Shown here piece by piece: positions 1 to 7,679 of a stretch of 7,723 nucleotides of DNA. The stretch comes from Candidatus Susulua stagnicola. GTDB taxonomy: Bacteria > Omnitrophota > Gorgyraeia > Duberdicusellales > 4484-171. The stretch covers positions 1-7,723 of the forward strand of contig JAVCBZ010000077.1 of NCBI GenBank assembly GCA_030765735.1. Reading direction: 5' to 3'. How positions within the stretch are numbered: position 1 is the first letter of the stretch; each line of letters opens with the position of its first letter. Both the position numbers and the translations under genes were made by a program. The notes beneath the pieces were generated by a model. The model saw nothing but the letters and a program-made list of their open reading frames with translations. It did no database searches and was not told where the DNA came from.

Positions 1-2214
1 CTCCATTTTCTTAAAAAAGCTTTTTCTAAAATTTTTATCAATCACTGGCTTCATGCCTACAAAAACTTTAAAAGTATCAGCTAACAATTCATGGATAAAA
101 ATTCCAATATGAGAAGCTTGAGGATCTCCGAGCAAGTCTTCTCTTTCTTTTAACCCTAATACATATTGATAATAAAACCGTAACGGACAATTAAGATAAG
201 TATTCAAACGACTTGCTGAATAAGTTGCTTTCTTCAAAAACTCCACCATAGCTTCTGTTTTTTTAATAATTGGAACTGGAGAAGCTACTTCTACTGTAAA
301 CCGCGCCTTAGGTATAGAAGCAATTTTTAATTTTCCTAATTCCCTTTGTTTTGTCCAAAGCAATTCTTCAATAAATCTACTTTTTTCTCTCTCTTGATTC
401 TCCTCATATATTAAATGAGCCGATTTTGCACCTGATATTAAACGCATGAATTGATACCTTTGTATCTCCTCCTCTTTCTCAAGTCGATTTAACCCTAGGT
501 TTAACATAACTTCACGAGGAATAAGAGGTTCATAAATCTTGATTTTAGGTAATACAGCTTCATTTAAATCCATTATAATCACATTTTCAAAACTAAGAGA
601 ACGTGTCTCAAGAAGTCCTAAAATTTGAGTTCCTCTTAAAGGTGAGCCAATAAATGAAATAACTTCAGATTGAAGCTTCTGTTGAAAAATATCCCATATT
701 TCGCTTGAACTAAACTTCTCTTTATTAAAGGTTAAACTTCCTAATTCCTGACCAATTCCGTATAATTTTTCTATCACTTTATAATTAAAAGGAAAATTAT
801 TAAGCTTACTTTTCTCGGCTAAAATATTAAGTACTTCTAAAAATGTAATACTAAAATGATTAAAATCAAAAATGTTTTCCCAATTCTTAAAAAATATCTG
901 ATGTAATTTAGCCAAAAGAGCTCTACATTCATCAATGCTTACTAAAATACCCATATTCCCAAGAATATCTTGAGTACGTAAATAAATTTTCTCTTCTGCC
1001 TCTATCTCTTTTAAGCTCAAAAAAAGACTTCCACCAATAGAAGTTTCTTCTTGACCCTGAAAAAACTCTTCTATTTTATGTACCATCACTCGGGTAATCG
1101 CTGAATCTTTACCTATTTCTAAATTCTTTATTAAAGGATGACGTAATAAATTCAAATAATCTTTTGTATAATAGGTATCACTCGATCTCTGCTCTTGAGC
1201 CTTTAATATCAAATCAAATAGAACATAAAGAGAGCTTCTTTTTAAAGGATAACCCAAAGAAATATTAAAATCGTCAAGCAAAGATGAAATTTCAGTAAGC
1301 AATGGTATAAGAGCTTGAGCCTGAGGCAAAACGATTAAAGTATTATTCTTATTTTTAATCTTACTAATAATATCTCTAACAATACCAACTTGAGAATGCA
1401 TATCAAAACCTTGATAAAGAAAAAAATTAACCTTAGCATCTTCTGCCTCTGGCTTGATGGTAACATTTAGTTCCTTAACATTATTGGCTAATACCGACCA
1501 ACGCTCTTGAGATCCTTGAAAAATACAAACCCCTTTACCTTGTTTATAAATACTTTTTACAATTTTTTGTTCTGTAGCGTGAAGATAAAAAAGATTACAA
1601 AAAATAACTTTTTCAAAATCTTGATATTCTTTTTCTTCAACAGATCTAGTTGCCTGCAAATATCTCAATCCTCTAGAAGTTAATCCCTTCTTTATCAAAG
1701 CCTTATGGTAAACATCACGTAAAGATATTATTTCAGTAAGCAAATGATTAATGTTTTCGGGTATTTCATATCCAATGCTAGCACTTTTTTCAATAGACAA
1801 TAAAGATTCATCCTTAATATCCTCTAAATCAATCTGTTCAATAAAAGAAATAATCTCTCGAGCCCAAGGCAGGAAAGCACTAAAAGATTCTCTTTGCCTC
1901 ATAAGCTTAGGAAGATGTTTTTTAGCTAAGCTATATATAAGAAAACAAGCGTCTAAATCATTAATTTTATATTGAGATTGAGGATAGGAAAGAGAATTAA
2001 CAAACTCATCCATACTAAAAAAATGTGGGGGCAAATAAGCTTTATTTATATTTTTAGAAAGCTCACGTTGTAAGAATAAAGCTGGTCGCCGACCACCAAA
2101 AACACACCCAACATGACTTAAATCATTGTTAGACTTTAAAAAATTCTTAACAAGGAAATTAGATAATCTAGCAATAAAATCTTCGCCAAAATTATAGGTA
2201 ATTGTTCTCTCCAT
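1..2214 (-). CDS. addB: AddB-type nuclease/inactive helicase subunit, 3' end cut by window edge
   Basis: Likely AddB subunit of an AddAB-type helicase-nuclease that resects double-strand breaks for RecA-dependent recombination. I translated it from the ATG at 2214 to base 1: 738 codons without a stop, so the gene continues past the left edge. The N-terminus has VFGGRRPALFLQREL (residues 38-52) where a working helicase would have Walker A, so this half is probably an inactive helicase fold. Residues 519-538 contain the family signature LRGTQILGLLETR, followed by SFENVIIMDLNEAVLP (541-556). The C-terminal nuclease domain begins at about 665 with YSASRLNTYLNCPLRFYYQY. C676 matches the first iron-sulfur cysteine of AddB, and GIFIHELL (704-711) holds the conserved nuclease histidine H708. 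The catalytic Asp/Lys and any final cysteine cluster lie outside the window. It starts 3 nt after the addA stop with a good ribosome-binding site, so the two are probably translationally coupled. The overall style resembles compact Bacteroidota-like AddB. Confidence 0.88.
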   Translation of the reverse strand, partial: MERTITYNFGEDFIARLSNFLVKNFLKSNNDLSHVGCVFGGRRPALFLQRELSKNINKAYLPPHFFSMDEFVNSLSYPQSQYKINDLDACFLIYSLAKKHLPKLMRQRESFSAFLPWAREIISFIEQIDLEDIKDESLLSIEKSASIGYEIPENINHLLTEIISLRDVYHKALIKKGLTSRGLRYLQATRSVEEKEYQDFEKVIFCNLFYLHATEQKIVKSIYKQGKGVCIFQGSQERWSVLANNVKELNVTIKPEAEDAKVNFFLYQGFDMHSQVGIVRDIISKIKNKNNTLIVLPQAQALIPLLTEISSLLDDFNISLGYPLKRSSLYVLFDLILKAQEQRSSDTYYTKDYLNLLRHPLIKNLEIGKDSAITRVMVHKIEEFFQGQEETSIGGSLFLSLKEIEAEEKIYLRTQDILGNMGILVSIDECRALLAKLHQIFFKNWENIFDFNHFSITFLEVLNILAEKSKLNNFPFNYKVIEKLYGIGQELGSLTFNKEKFSSSEIWDIFQQKLQSEVISFIGSPLRGTQILGLLETRSLSFENVIIMDLNEAVLPKIKIYEPLIPREVMLNLGLNRLEKEEEIQRYQFMRLISGAKSAHLIYEENQEREKSRFIEELLWTKQRELGKLKIASIPKARFTVEVASPVPIIKKTEAMVEFLKKATYSASRLNTYLNCPLRFYYQYVLGLKEREDLLGDPQASHIGIFIHELLADTFKVFVGMKPVIDKNFRKSFFKKME

Positions 2215-2217
2215 AAG

Positions 2218-5200
2218 CTAACCTCTGTTAACCTCTTCTTTGATCATATTGTCTAAATACACTAAAAAACCCTTTATTTTTCGTTGAGGGTAAATATCCC
2301 TAATGATTTGAATATACTCATTAATTTGTTCCTCATGTTTAGGTTTTGCTTCCTGAGAGCTCTTATAATCAACTATCCAAACTTCATTCTTCTTAACTAT
2401 CAAACGATCAATTCTCCTAACATCGCCAAAACAGTTTACTACTTCTTTTTCACAAAAAACATTAGAATCTGAAACAAAAAATACATCTCTAAGCTCCTCT
2501 TGAGTTAATAATTCTTTTACTCGATCTCTATAAGGAATAAAGTCATCGATGAATGGATATTGCCCTTTTGCAAAAACTATAGCCTCTCCTATCAATTTCT
2601 CTATATCACGCCCCTTGCAACCCCCAATTTGTGAAAGAATTGTGTGCAATAAATTTCCTTCTAAAATATTTATTCGATTCTTAATACTTTGCCAACTACC
2701 AAACTCACTAGGAATTAATTCTGACCATTCCTTAGATACTGAAGGTGATATATCTATTACAGGTTGAATATCCTCCTTCTTCCTTTGATACTTTACTTTG
2801 CTTCCAATCTCAATTATATTTTCCGGAATTATACAGCGAGCTTTATTATTGCTATTTGAACTTTTCTTAGGAATAAAAATATATAATTCAAATTGAGCCC
2901 GAGTTAAGGCAACATAAATACTGTTTAACTCATCAATACAAGTTTTCTTGTAACTTTGAATATAAATTTCTTGCAATTCTGGTGAAAATATACGATGATT
3001 TTTAGTAATTCGCATAAGACCTAGCTCATCGCTACCATTAGGTACAACATAAGAGCTACTACCTTTCTCTCCGGTTTCTGGATTTATATCCATACGTAAA
3101 AATGGGATGATGACAACACCAAACTCTAACCCTTTCGATTTATGGATAGTAAGAACTTTTATAGAACTACTATCAGTGATATTCACGTACAAATCCTCTT
3201 GTGAAGCTTCTTTTAAATAAAGAAGTAACTCTCCTAAGCCCGTATAATCATCTTCTCTCTGTTTTATTAATTCTAAAAACTTCATAAAAAAAGCTTGGTT
3301 TTTCTTAAAATTCTTAGCTATCCCAAAAGTCTGATAAATATTTACAACCAATTCATAAGGAGATATAAAACCTACCATTCTAAAAAACCTATCAATGTAT
3401 TTATCCCAAATTTCTGGATATTGTTGACGAAATAAACGATACAAAGGTAAACTCCTACCAAGCTTACCTTCTCGACGAAGATTAAAAATAAATTCAGTAA
3501 TATCTTCAGAAGCAATATTAGTTAGACATCTAAATACCTCTCCAAGAATAAAACTAGCAAAATTCAGATCATCTAAAGGTGAATATAGAAAATTTAAAAA
3601 TGAAATAATCTCTTTTATTAAATAATTTTCAATAACATTTAATGTTTTTTCTGATTCAACAGGGAACCCTTCTTCTAAGAGCCAAGAGGTTATCAATTCA
3701 ACTTCACCATTATCACGAGTAAGAATAGCTATATCTTCATATTGAAAACGTTGCTTCAAATCTTTGATTAAATTTAAAATTTTTGGTCTCATGACCTGAT
3801 CACGCTCTTGTTTATTTTTTTCTTCAATTCTTTCAACATAAACATAGCCATAAGCATTATCTTCTCTATAGGTTTGTCTTGAATCTTTAAAAATATCAAG
3901 AATTTCATTAAGATGATCCTCATTTACTTCAAGTTCCTTAGTTATTCCTGAATCATTAAGAACATTATCTAAATTGTCTTCTGAAAATATTTTATTATTA
4001 AACTCAACAATTGCTTTTTGGCTACGCCAGTTTTCTCTTAAATGAATATTATTTATAACAAAATGAGCAAACTTCTCTCTTATAAGATCAAAAAGCTCAA
4101 CTTCGCCACCACGAAAACGATATATGGCTTGCTTTTTATCACCAACATAGAATAATGACCCCCCAGTAGAAAGCGCCTCTTCAACCATTCTCTCTAAATT
4201 CTCCCACTGCAAGAGGCTAGTATCTTGGAATTCATCAATAAGATAATGCTTAAAACGAGTAGCTAAGCGATAATATACTTCGGCAACAGTCATGCCTTCT
4301 TGATCAAAAAGAAGACGAGCTTTTCTATTAAGCTCACTTAAAAATAACACATCATCCTTTTTAGAAATATTTTGAAACAAATCAGCGATTCTTTGATAAA
4401 GTTTTATATAGGGCTTAAAATAAACTTCTACTTCTAACTTAACAAGTTCCTTCAATAAACCCTGGATTATTTTCCATTTTTTAATAAAATTATCTGTAGC
4501 TATTTTATCCTTATTCATTGGAATCTCTGAACTCTTCAAGCAAGCTGGAAGATTAGCAATATCAAAAATTTGATCACTCTTTTTGAGAAAAGAATTAATA
4601 TATTTCTTGGCACCAGCATTCATCCCCTCAGGCAGAAAATCAGATAATTCTTTAATCTGATTAAAAATATATTTTTTATTTTTAATTACATCTTTAGATT
4701 CTCCCTGAAAAGGACTAAAAACTTTTTTATTTTTATTGCTTAATTTAAATAAATATTCCAATACGCTTAGAATATCTTCTTTAGGAAACCATTTCTCTCT
4801 ATTTTCAACAAAAAGATAATGCTGTAAGAAATTATTGAATAAAATTAGAATTTCTTTATCATTTTTTGCTTGTTCAATTAAAGAATCTAGGCAAAAACAA
4901 AGATACTGAAGATAATCTCGTTTTATTTTAAAATTGGCTGAACGATCAATATTCAATGAAGATCCGGCAAGAAGAGCGTTAATAAAACTATCAATTGTTT
5001 TAACTTGGAAAAAATTATAATGCCTAAGAAGCTCATCCATAATAAGCTTAGCTTTTTTTTGAACAATTTTCTTCTCAAGACCAAGAGAAGATAAAATGTC
5101 TCTTTCTTCTTCTTTGTTTGAGAAATTATCTAAAGCTAACTTTTTTAAAAACTCAAGAATTCTCTCCTTCATCTCTATAGTAGCTTTATTAGTAAAAGTA

Positions 5201-5364
5201 ATCGCTAAAATACTTCTTAAAGGAATTTGATTGAATTCTAATTTAGGATTTATAAGTAAATGAAGGTATCTTTTGGTTAGACAATAAGTCTTTCCTGAAC
5301 CGGCAGAAGCTTCAACCACAACAACTTGGGGAAACTCAAGATAACGAACATCTTTCTCAGGCAT
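2218..5364 (-). CDS. addA: AddA-type UvrD/Rep-family helicase with C-terminal PD-(D/E)XK nuclease
   Basis: Complete 1048-residue helicase-nuclease, the motor subunit expected to unwind and cut DNA ends in the cytoplasm together with the adjacent AddB. Superfamily 1A motifs appear in order: Walker A ASAGSGKT (19-26, K25), motif Ia ITFTNKATIEMKERIL (55-70), Walker B LIDEFQD (375-381), motif III GDKKQAIYRFRG (408-419), motif IV RENWRS (443-448), motif V TIHKSKGLEF (739-748) and motif VI VALTRA (818-823). The nuclease domain has LLH (H907), RRIDRL (D986), the VDYK core (D999, K1001) and a QxxxY-type QINEY (1013-1017), so it looks active. It is shorter than the roughly 1200 residues of Bacillus AddA and resembles the compact versions of Bacteroidota and candidate phyla. 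The start is the only plausible one: an in-frame TAG lies 18 nt upstream with no start codon between, and Walker A follows closely. No clear Shine-Dalgarno precedes it. RecB is an alternative name, but the AddB-like neighbour and the absence of RecC or RecD here favour AddA. Confidence 0.93.
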   Translation of the reverse strand: MPEKDVRYLEFPQVVVVEASAGSGKTYCLTKRYLHLLINPKLEFNQIPLRSILAITFTNKATIEMKERILEFLKKLALDNFSNKEEERDILSSLGLEKKIVQKKAKLIMDELLRHYNFFQVKTIDSFINALLAGSSLNIDRSANFKIKRDYLQYLCFCLDSLIEQAKNDKEILILFNNFLQHYLFVENREKWFPKEDILSVLEYLFKLSNKNKKVFSPFQGESKDVIKNKKYIFNQIKELSDFLPEGMNAGAKKYINSFLKKSDQIFDIANLPACLKSSEIPMNKDKIATDNFIKKWKIIQGLLKELVKLEVEVYFKPYIKLYQRIADLFQNISKKDDVLFLSELNRKARLLFDQEGMTVAEVYYRLATRFKHYLIDEFQDTSLLQWENLERMVEEALSTGGSLFYVGDKKQAIYRFRGGEVELFDLIREKFAHFVINNIHLRENWRSQKAIVEFNNKIFSEDNLDNVLNDSGITKELEVNEDHLNEILDIFKDSRQTYREDNAYGYVYVERIEEKNKQERDQVMRPKILNLIKDLKQRFQYEDIAILTRDNGEVELITSWLLEEGFPVESEKTLNVIENYLIKEIISFLNFLYSPLDDLNFASFILGEVFRCLTNIASEDITEFIFNLRREGKLGRSLPLYRLFRQQYPEIWDKYIDRFFRMVGFISPYELVVNIYQTFGIAKNFKKNQAFFMKFLELIKQREDDYTGLGELLLYLKEASQEDLYVNITDSSSIKVLTIHKSKGLEFGVVIIPFLRMDINPETGEKGSSSYVVPNGSDELGLMRITKNHRIFSPELQEIYIQSYKKTCIDELNSIYVALTRAQFELYIFIPKKSSNSNNKARCIIPENIIEIGSKVKYQRKKEDIQPVIDISPSVSKEWSELIPSEFGSWQSIKNRINILEGNLLHTILSQIGGCKGRDIEKLIGEAIVFAKGQYPFIDDFIPYRDRVKELLTQEELRDVFFVSDSNVFCEKEVVNCFGDVRRIDRLIVKKNEVWIVDYKSSQEAKPKHEEQINEYIQIIRDIYPQRKIKGFLVYLDNMIKEEVNRG
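2221..2226 (-). promoter_or_regulatory. Ribosome-binding site of the addB-like gene
   Basis: AGAGGT on the minus strand sits 6 nt before the ATG at 2214, a normal Shine-Dalgarno spacing. It lies inside the last codons of addA. It fixes the downstream start and suggests translational coupling between the two subunits. Confidence 0.7.
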
Positions 5365-5386
5365 TGGTTGATACTGGCTGGACTAT

Positions 5387-5734
5387 TTAAAAAAATCTAT
5401 CTTTTATCTGTTTAAAATAATAATTCGCGAATTTTTCTTGTTTTGATTCCTCTACTTCGACTACTTTACCACCACAAAAATAACCATTTTCTGAATCAAT
5501 AAACTCGGACCAAACTACTACTATTTTAAGCCTAACTGAATCAAGCTCCTCAGGGATAAAATAATCAATAAGCAAAACTTGACCTTTTTGCCACTCCATT
5601 TCAGAAGTAAAGCAAACTCCCATTAAACTAATATTTTTGCTTTTACCCTTAAGGCAACGTCCTACTTCATTTAAAGGTCTAATCTCTAAAAAATCACCTA
5701 CATCTAATCTTATTAATCGTCTACTGCCTTCCAT
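5387..5734 (-). CDS. Stand-alone PilZ-domain protein, probable c-di-GMP receptor
   Basis: Protein of 115 residues that is essentially one PilZ domain, the small beta-barrel that binds cyclic di-GMP. Both ligand signatures are present: an arginine-rich RRLIR (5-9) near the N-terminus and NISLMG (34-39), which fits [D/N]xSxxG. The later strand GYFCGGKVVEV (84-94) also fits the family. There is no signal peptide, membrane segment or second domain, so it is probably cytosolic and acts by binding a partner. The partner cannot be read from the sequence; proteins of this kind often act on motility, adhesion or polysaccharide systems, none of which is encoded here. It lies 23 nt after ribD and 22 nt before addA. 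No Shine-Dalgarno is visible before the ATG, but a perfect extended -10 box is. The family call is firm, although ligand binding is inferred from motifs only. Confidence 0.85.
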   Translation of the reverse strand: MEGSRRLIRLDVGDFLEIRPLNEVGRCLKGKSKNISLMGVCFTSEMEWQKGQVLLIDYFIPEELDSVRLKIVVVWSEFIDSENGYFCGGKVVEVEESKQEKFANYYFKQIKDRFF

Positions 5735-5743
5735 AACTTATTA

Positions 5744-5752
5744 ATTATAACA
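5744..5752 (-). promoter_or_regulatory. Possible extended -10 promoter giving a near-leaderless PilZ transcript
   Basis: The 23-nt gap between ribD and the PilZ gene contains TGTTATAAT on the minus strand, an exact extended -10 element (TGnTATAAT). No recognisable -35 box lies 17 nt upstream, which extended -10 promoters can tolerate. Transcription would start at about 5734-5738, at or just before the ATG at 5734, so the message would be almost leaderless. This agrees with the lack of a Shine-Dalgarno there. TATAAT arises often by chance in DNA this AT-rich. Confidence 0.35.
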
Positions 5753-5757
5753 GAAAA

Positions 5758-6867
5758 TCAATATTGAGGATAGCCCCAAATAAGTATATCTTTTTCTATT
5801 CTTTTCACCCTAAAATCTTTTAATTTAGGAGAAGAATTTGGATTAGGAAATCCTTCTGCTCCTATTGAACTAAGAGCCTTCTCCCCTCCTATAATTTTAG
5901 AAGCAATAAAGAAAAAAGCCTTATCTACTTCTTTCTTAATAAAAAACTGTCCCAAAGTTTTGGCCCCACCCTCAACAAAAACAGACATTATGCCTAAAGA
6001 ATAAAGAATTTTTAATATCTTTTGTATTGATAATAGTCCCTTTTCTTCTTTTAAAAAAAAGACTTTAACTCCAGAAGGAATATTTTTCCTCTTATTTTTA
6101 TTCTTATCTGAAGCAAAAATTATTAATTTACTAAGATTTTTTTTAAAAAGGTAAGAATTTAAGGGTATATTTAATCTTGGAGCAATTATTGCTTTAAAAG
6201 GAGACCTATTCAAACCATCAAGACTAGGATCATCTTTTATAAGAGTATTAACGCCTATTAAAATACAATCATATTTATCTCTTAATTTTTTAGAAAATTT
6301 TCTACTTGCACTTGAAGTAATCCACTGAGATATTCCTTTTTTAGTAGCAATTTTTCCATCTAGACTCTGAGCAACCTTAGCAACTACAAAAGGCTTATTC
6401 TCTTTTATATTTTTAAAAAATACTTCATTAAGTTCATGGGCTTCCTTTTTACATAACCCTAAGTCTACTTCAATTCCAGATTTCCTTAATTTTTTTATTG
6501 ATTTACCATTAACCATGGGGTTAGGATCAGCGGTAGCAATAACTACTTTTTTTATACCTCTTTTAATAATCTCATCAACACAGGGACTAGTTCGTCCAAA
6601 ATGGCAGCAAGGCTCTAGATTAACATAAAGAGTACTCCCTCTTAAATCTTGCTTAGCTGATTTTATTGCTTCTATCTCTGCATGAGGCTTGCCAGCTTGA
6701 TGATGATAACCAAAAGACAAAATTTTATTATTCTTAACAAAAATCGCTCCCACTAAAGGATTAGGTGAAGTGAATCCCTCTCCTTTTTTAGCTAAAGAAA
6801 AAGTTTTTTTCAAAAAACAAATATCTTGTTTACATCCTGTTTTTAAGATTTTTTTACTTCTAGGCAT
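5758..6867 (-). CDS. ribD: Bifunctional riboflavin-synthesis deaminase/reductase RibD
   Basis: RibD catalyses two successive steps of riboflavin synthesis: deamination of the diaminopyrimidine made from GTP, then NADPH-dependent reduction of the ribosyl side chain. With the ATG at 6867 it has 369 residues, normal for a two-domain RibD. The N-terminal cytidine-deaminase-like domain has TSPNPLVGA (33-41), the zinc site HAE (62-64) and LEPCCHFGRTSPC (84-96), giving zinc ligands H62, C87 and C96 and catalytic E64; DPNP follows at 114-117. The reductase domain has VVAKVAQSLDGKIA (161-174), a GVNTLIKDDPSL stretch (205-216) and VFVEGGAKTL (296-305). All key residues look intact. A TTG at 6888 would add 7 residues but has no ribosome-binding site, whereas the ATG at 6867 has AGAGGA 9 nt upstream, so I prefer the ATG. 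It overlaps the end of the PHP gene by 25 nt. No other riboflavin gene is in view. Confidence 0.93.
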   Translation of the reverse strand: MPRSKKILKTGCKQDICFLKKTFSLAKKGEGFTSPNPLVGAIFVKNNKILSFGYHHQAGKPHAEIEAIKSAKQDLRGSTLYVNLEPCCHFGRTSPCVDEIIKRGIKKVVIATADPNPMVNGKSIKKLRKSGIEVDLGLCKKEAHELNEVFFKNIKENKPFVVAKVAQSLDGKIATKKGISQWITSSASRKFSKKLRDKYDCILIGVNTLIKDDPSLDGLNRSPFKAIIAPRLNIPLNSYLFKKNLSKLIIFASDKNKNKRKNIPSGVKVFFLKEEKGLLSIQKILKILYSLGIMSVFVEGGAKTLGQFFIKKEVDKAFFFIASKIIGGEKALSSIGAEGFPNPNSSPKLKDFRVKRIEKDILIWGYPQY

Positions 6868-7679
6868 CTCTTCATATCCTCTACCCAAGCATATGGCACA
6901 TCAACTTCTCCAATCTTAATAAACTTTTTATAGCTTCCATGGGCATCAGAACCACCACTTTGTAATTTTTCAAATTTGATTGCCATCTCTTTATAAAGTA
7001 ATCTTTTAGCAGGAGACATAGTAGGATAAATTGTTTCCAAACCATCAACACCTAAAGAAATAAATTCTTCTATCCAAGATTGATCAGGAATTACATGAGG
7101 ATGAGCAATAAAGCTTAAGCCTCCAAATTTTCTGATAAACTGAATTGCCTCTTCTACTGAATACTTAAAACGAGATCTATAAGCTGGTTTACCTGGAGAA
7201 AGGTATTTTTCAAAAGCCTGACGTAAAGTTTTGACTTTACCTTTTTCTAGGAGATATAAAGCTAAGTGCAGTCTTGTGGGTATTGCTCCTTTTATTTTTA
7301 AAAATAATTCTTCAATATTAACTTCTACACCTAAAGAATTTAGCTTCTGAGCCATCCATAAAAGCCTTTCTATTCTTAATTCCTTTATTTGAGCTAACTC
7401 TGATTTTAATTCCTCATTTTCAGAATCAACAAAGTAAGCTAAAATATGGACTTCTACTCCCTTATGCTCAGTGCTTAACTCAAGACCCTCAACTAACTCG
7501 ACACCATAGCTATCGCTATAAGTACGAGCAAGTTTCATGCCATCAAGAGTATCATGATCAGTAACAGCAATACATGTTAGCCCTTCTTCTTTGGCTTGTT
7601 TAAAAATAGTTTCTACTTCCGCATCACTATCAGAAAAATTAGAATGAATATGTAAATCACATCTTTTATTATTGATCAT
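6843..7679 (-). CDS. PHP-domain phosphoesterase, RNase AM / nucleoside 3',5'-bisphosphate phosphatase type
   Basis: Complete 278-residue metal-dependent phosphoesterase of the PHP superfamily. The metal-binding set is present in order: DLHIH (8-12, H10 and H12) with D17 in FSDS, TDHD (40-43), E67 in GLELS, H78 in VHILAYF, H193 in FIAHPH, and GGSDAHG (242-248, D245 and H247). Length and the central RLHLALYLLEKGKV stretch (136-149), followed by an AF..YL..GKPAY pattern (155-167), match the RNase AM (YciV/TrpH-like) subgroup. Characterised members remove phosphate from nucleoside 3',5'-bisphosphates such as pAp and trim RNA 5' ends, so a role in nucleotide or RNA turnover is likely; the exact substrate is inferred. 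It is not the PHP domain of a DNA polymerase or a histidinol phosphatase, judging from length and central motifs. The ATG at 7679 is the first possible start, since an in-frame TAG lies 15 nt upstream. Only a weak GAAGAG precedes it. Its last codons overlap ribD. Confidence 0.88.
   Translation of the reverse strand: MINNKRCDLHIHSNFSDSDAEVETIFKQAKEEGLTCIAVTDHDTLDGMKLARTYSDSYGVELVEGLELSTEHKGVEVHILAYFVDSENEELKSELAQIKELRIERLLWMAQKLNSLGVEVNIEELFLKIKGAIPTRLHLALYLLEKGKVKTLRQAFEKYLSPGKPAYRSRFKYSVEEAIQFIRKFGGLSFIAHPHVIPDQSWIEEFISLGVDGLETIYPTMSPAKRLLYKEMAIKFEKLQSGGSDAHGSYKKFIKIGEVDVPYAWVEDMKRCLEVKKS
6877..6882 (-). promoter_or_regulatory. Ribosome-binding site supporting the ATG start of ribD
   Basis: AGAGGA on the minus strand lies 9 nt before the ATG at 6867, inside the 3' end of the PHP gene. 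It favours that start over the in-frame TTG at 6888, which has no purine-rich sequence at the right distance. It also suggests coupled translation of the two genes. Confidence 0.55.

Larger units (their letters stand above)
1..7679 (-). other. Probable single transcription unit: PHP, ribD, pilZ, addA, addB
   Basis: Five genes share one strand with junctions of -25, +23, +22 and +3 nt. No terminator-like hairpin followed by a T-run fits in any junction. This suggests co-transcription, with a possible additional start before the PilZ gene. Only addA and addB are clearly linked in function; the others may be passengers of a housekeeping operon. The unit may extend beyond both window edges. Confidence 0.6.

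Noticed and set aside
1281..1745. Repeated 13-nt string TTTCAGTAAGCAA (near 1290 and near 1731)
   Set aside because: Both copies encode an LLTEI peptide in the same frame of the addB-like gene, so similar codon use explains it. It has no flanking symmetry.
1751..1975. Plus-strand open frame of 74 codons
   Set aside because: It lies wholly antisense to the addB-like gene, which has strong family motifs. The translation shows no recognisable domain.
2284..2767. Two plus-strand open frames of 62 and 72 codons (2284-2472, 2549-2767)
   Set aside because: Both are antisense to the nuclease domain of addA, show no recognisable domain, and are what chance gives in AT-rich DNA.
5053..5060. Homopolymer run of eight A/T in addA, with similar runs in ribD near 6053, as possible frameshift or slippage sites
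   Set aside because: Reading frames continue through them with family motifs on both sides. Such runs are expected at this base composition.
6868..6888. TTG start for ribD at 6888
   Set aside because: It has no ribosome-binding site and adds 7 residues outside the RibD fold. The ATG at 6867 has AGAGGA at 9 nt.
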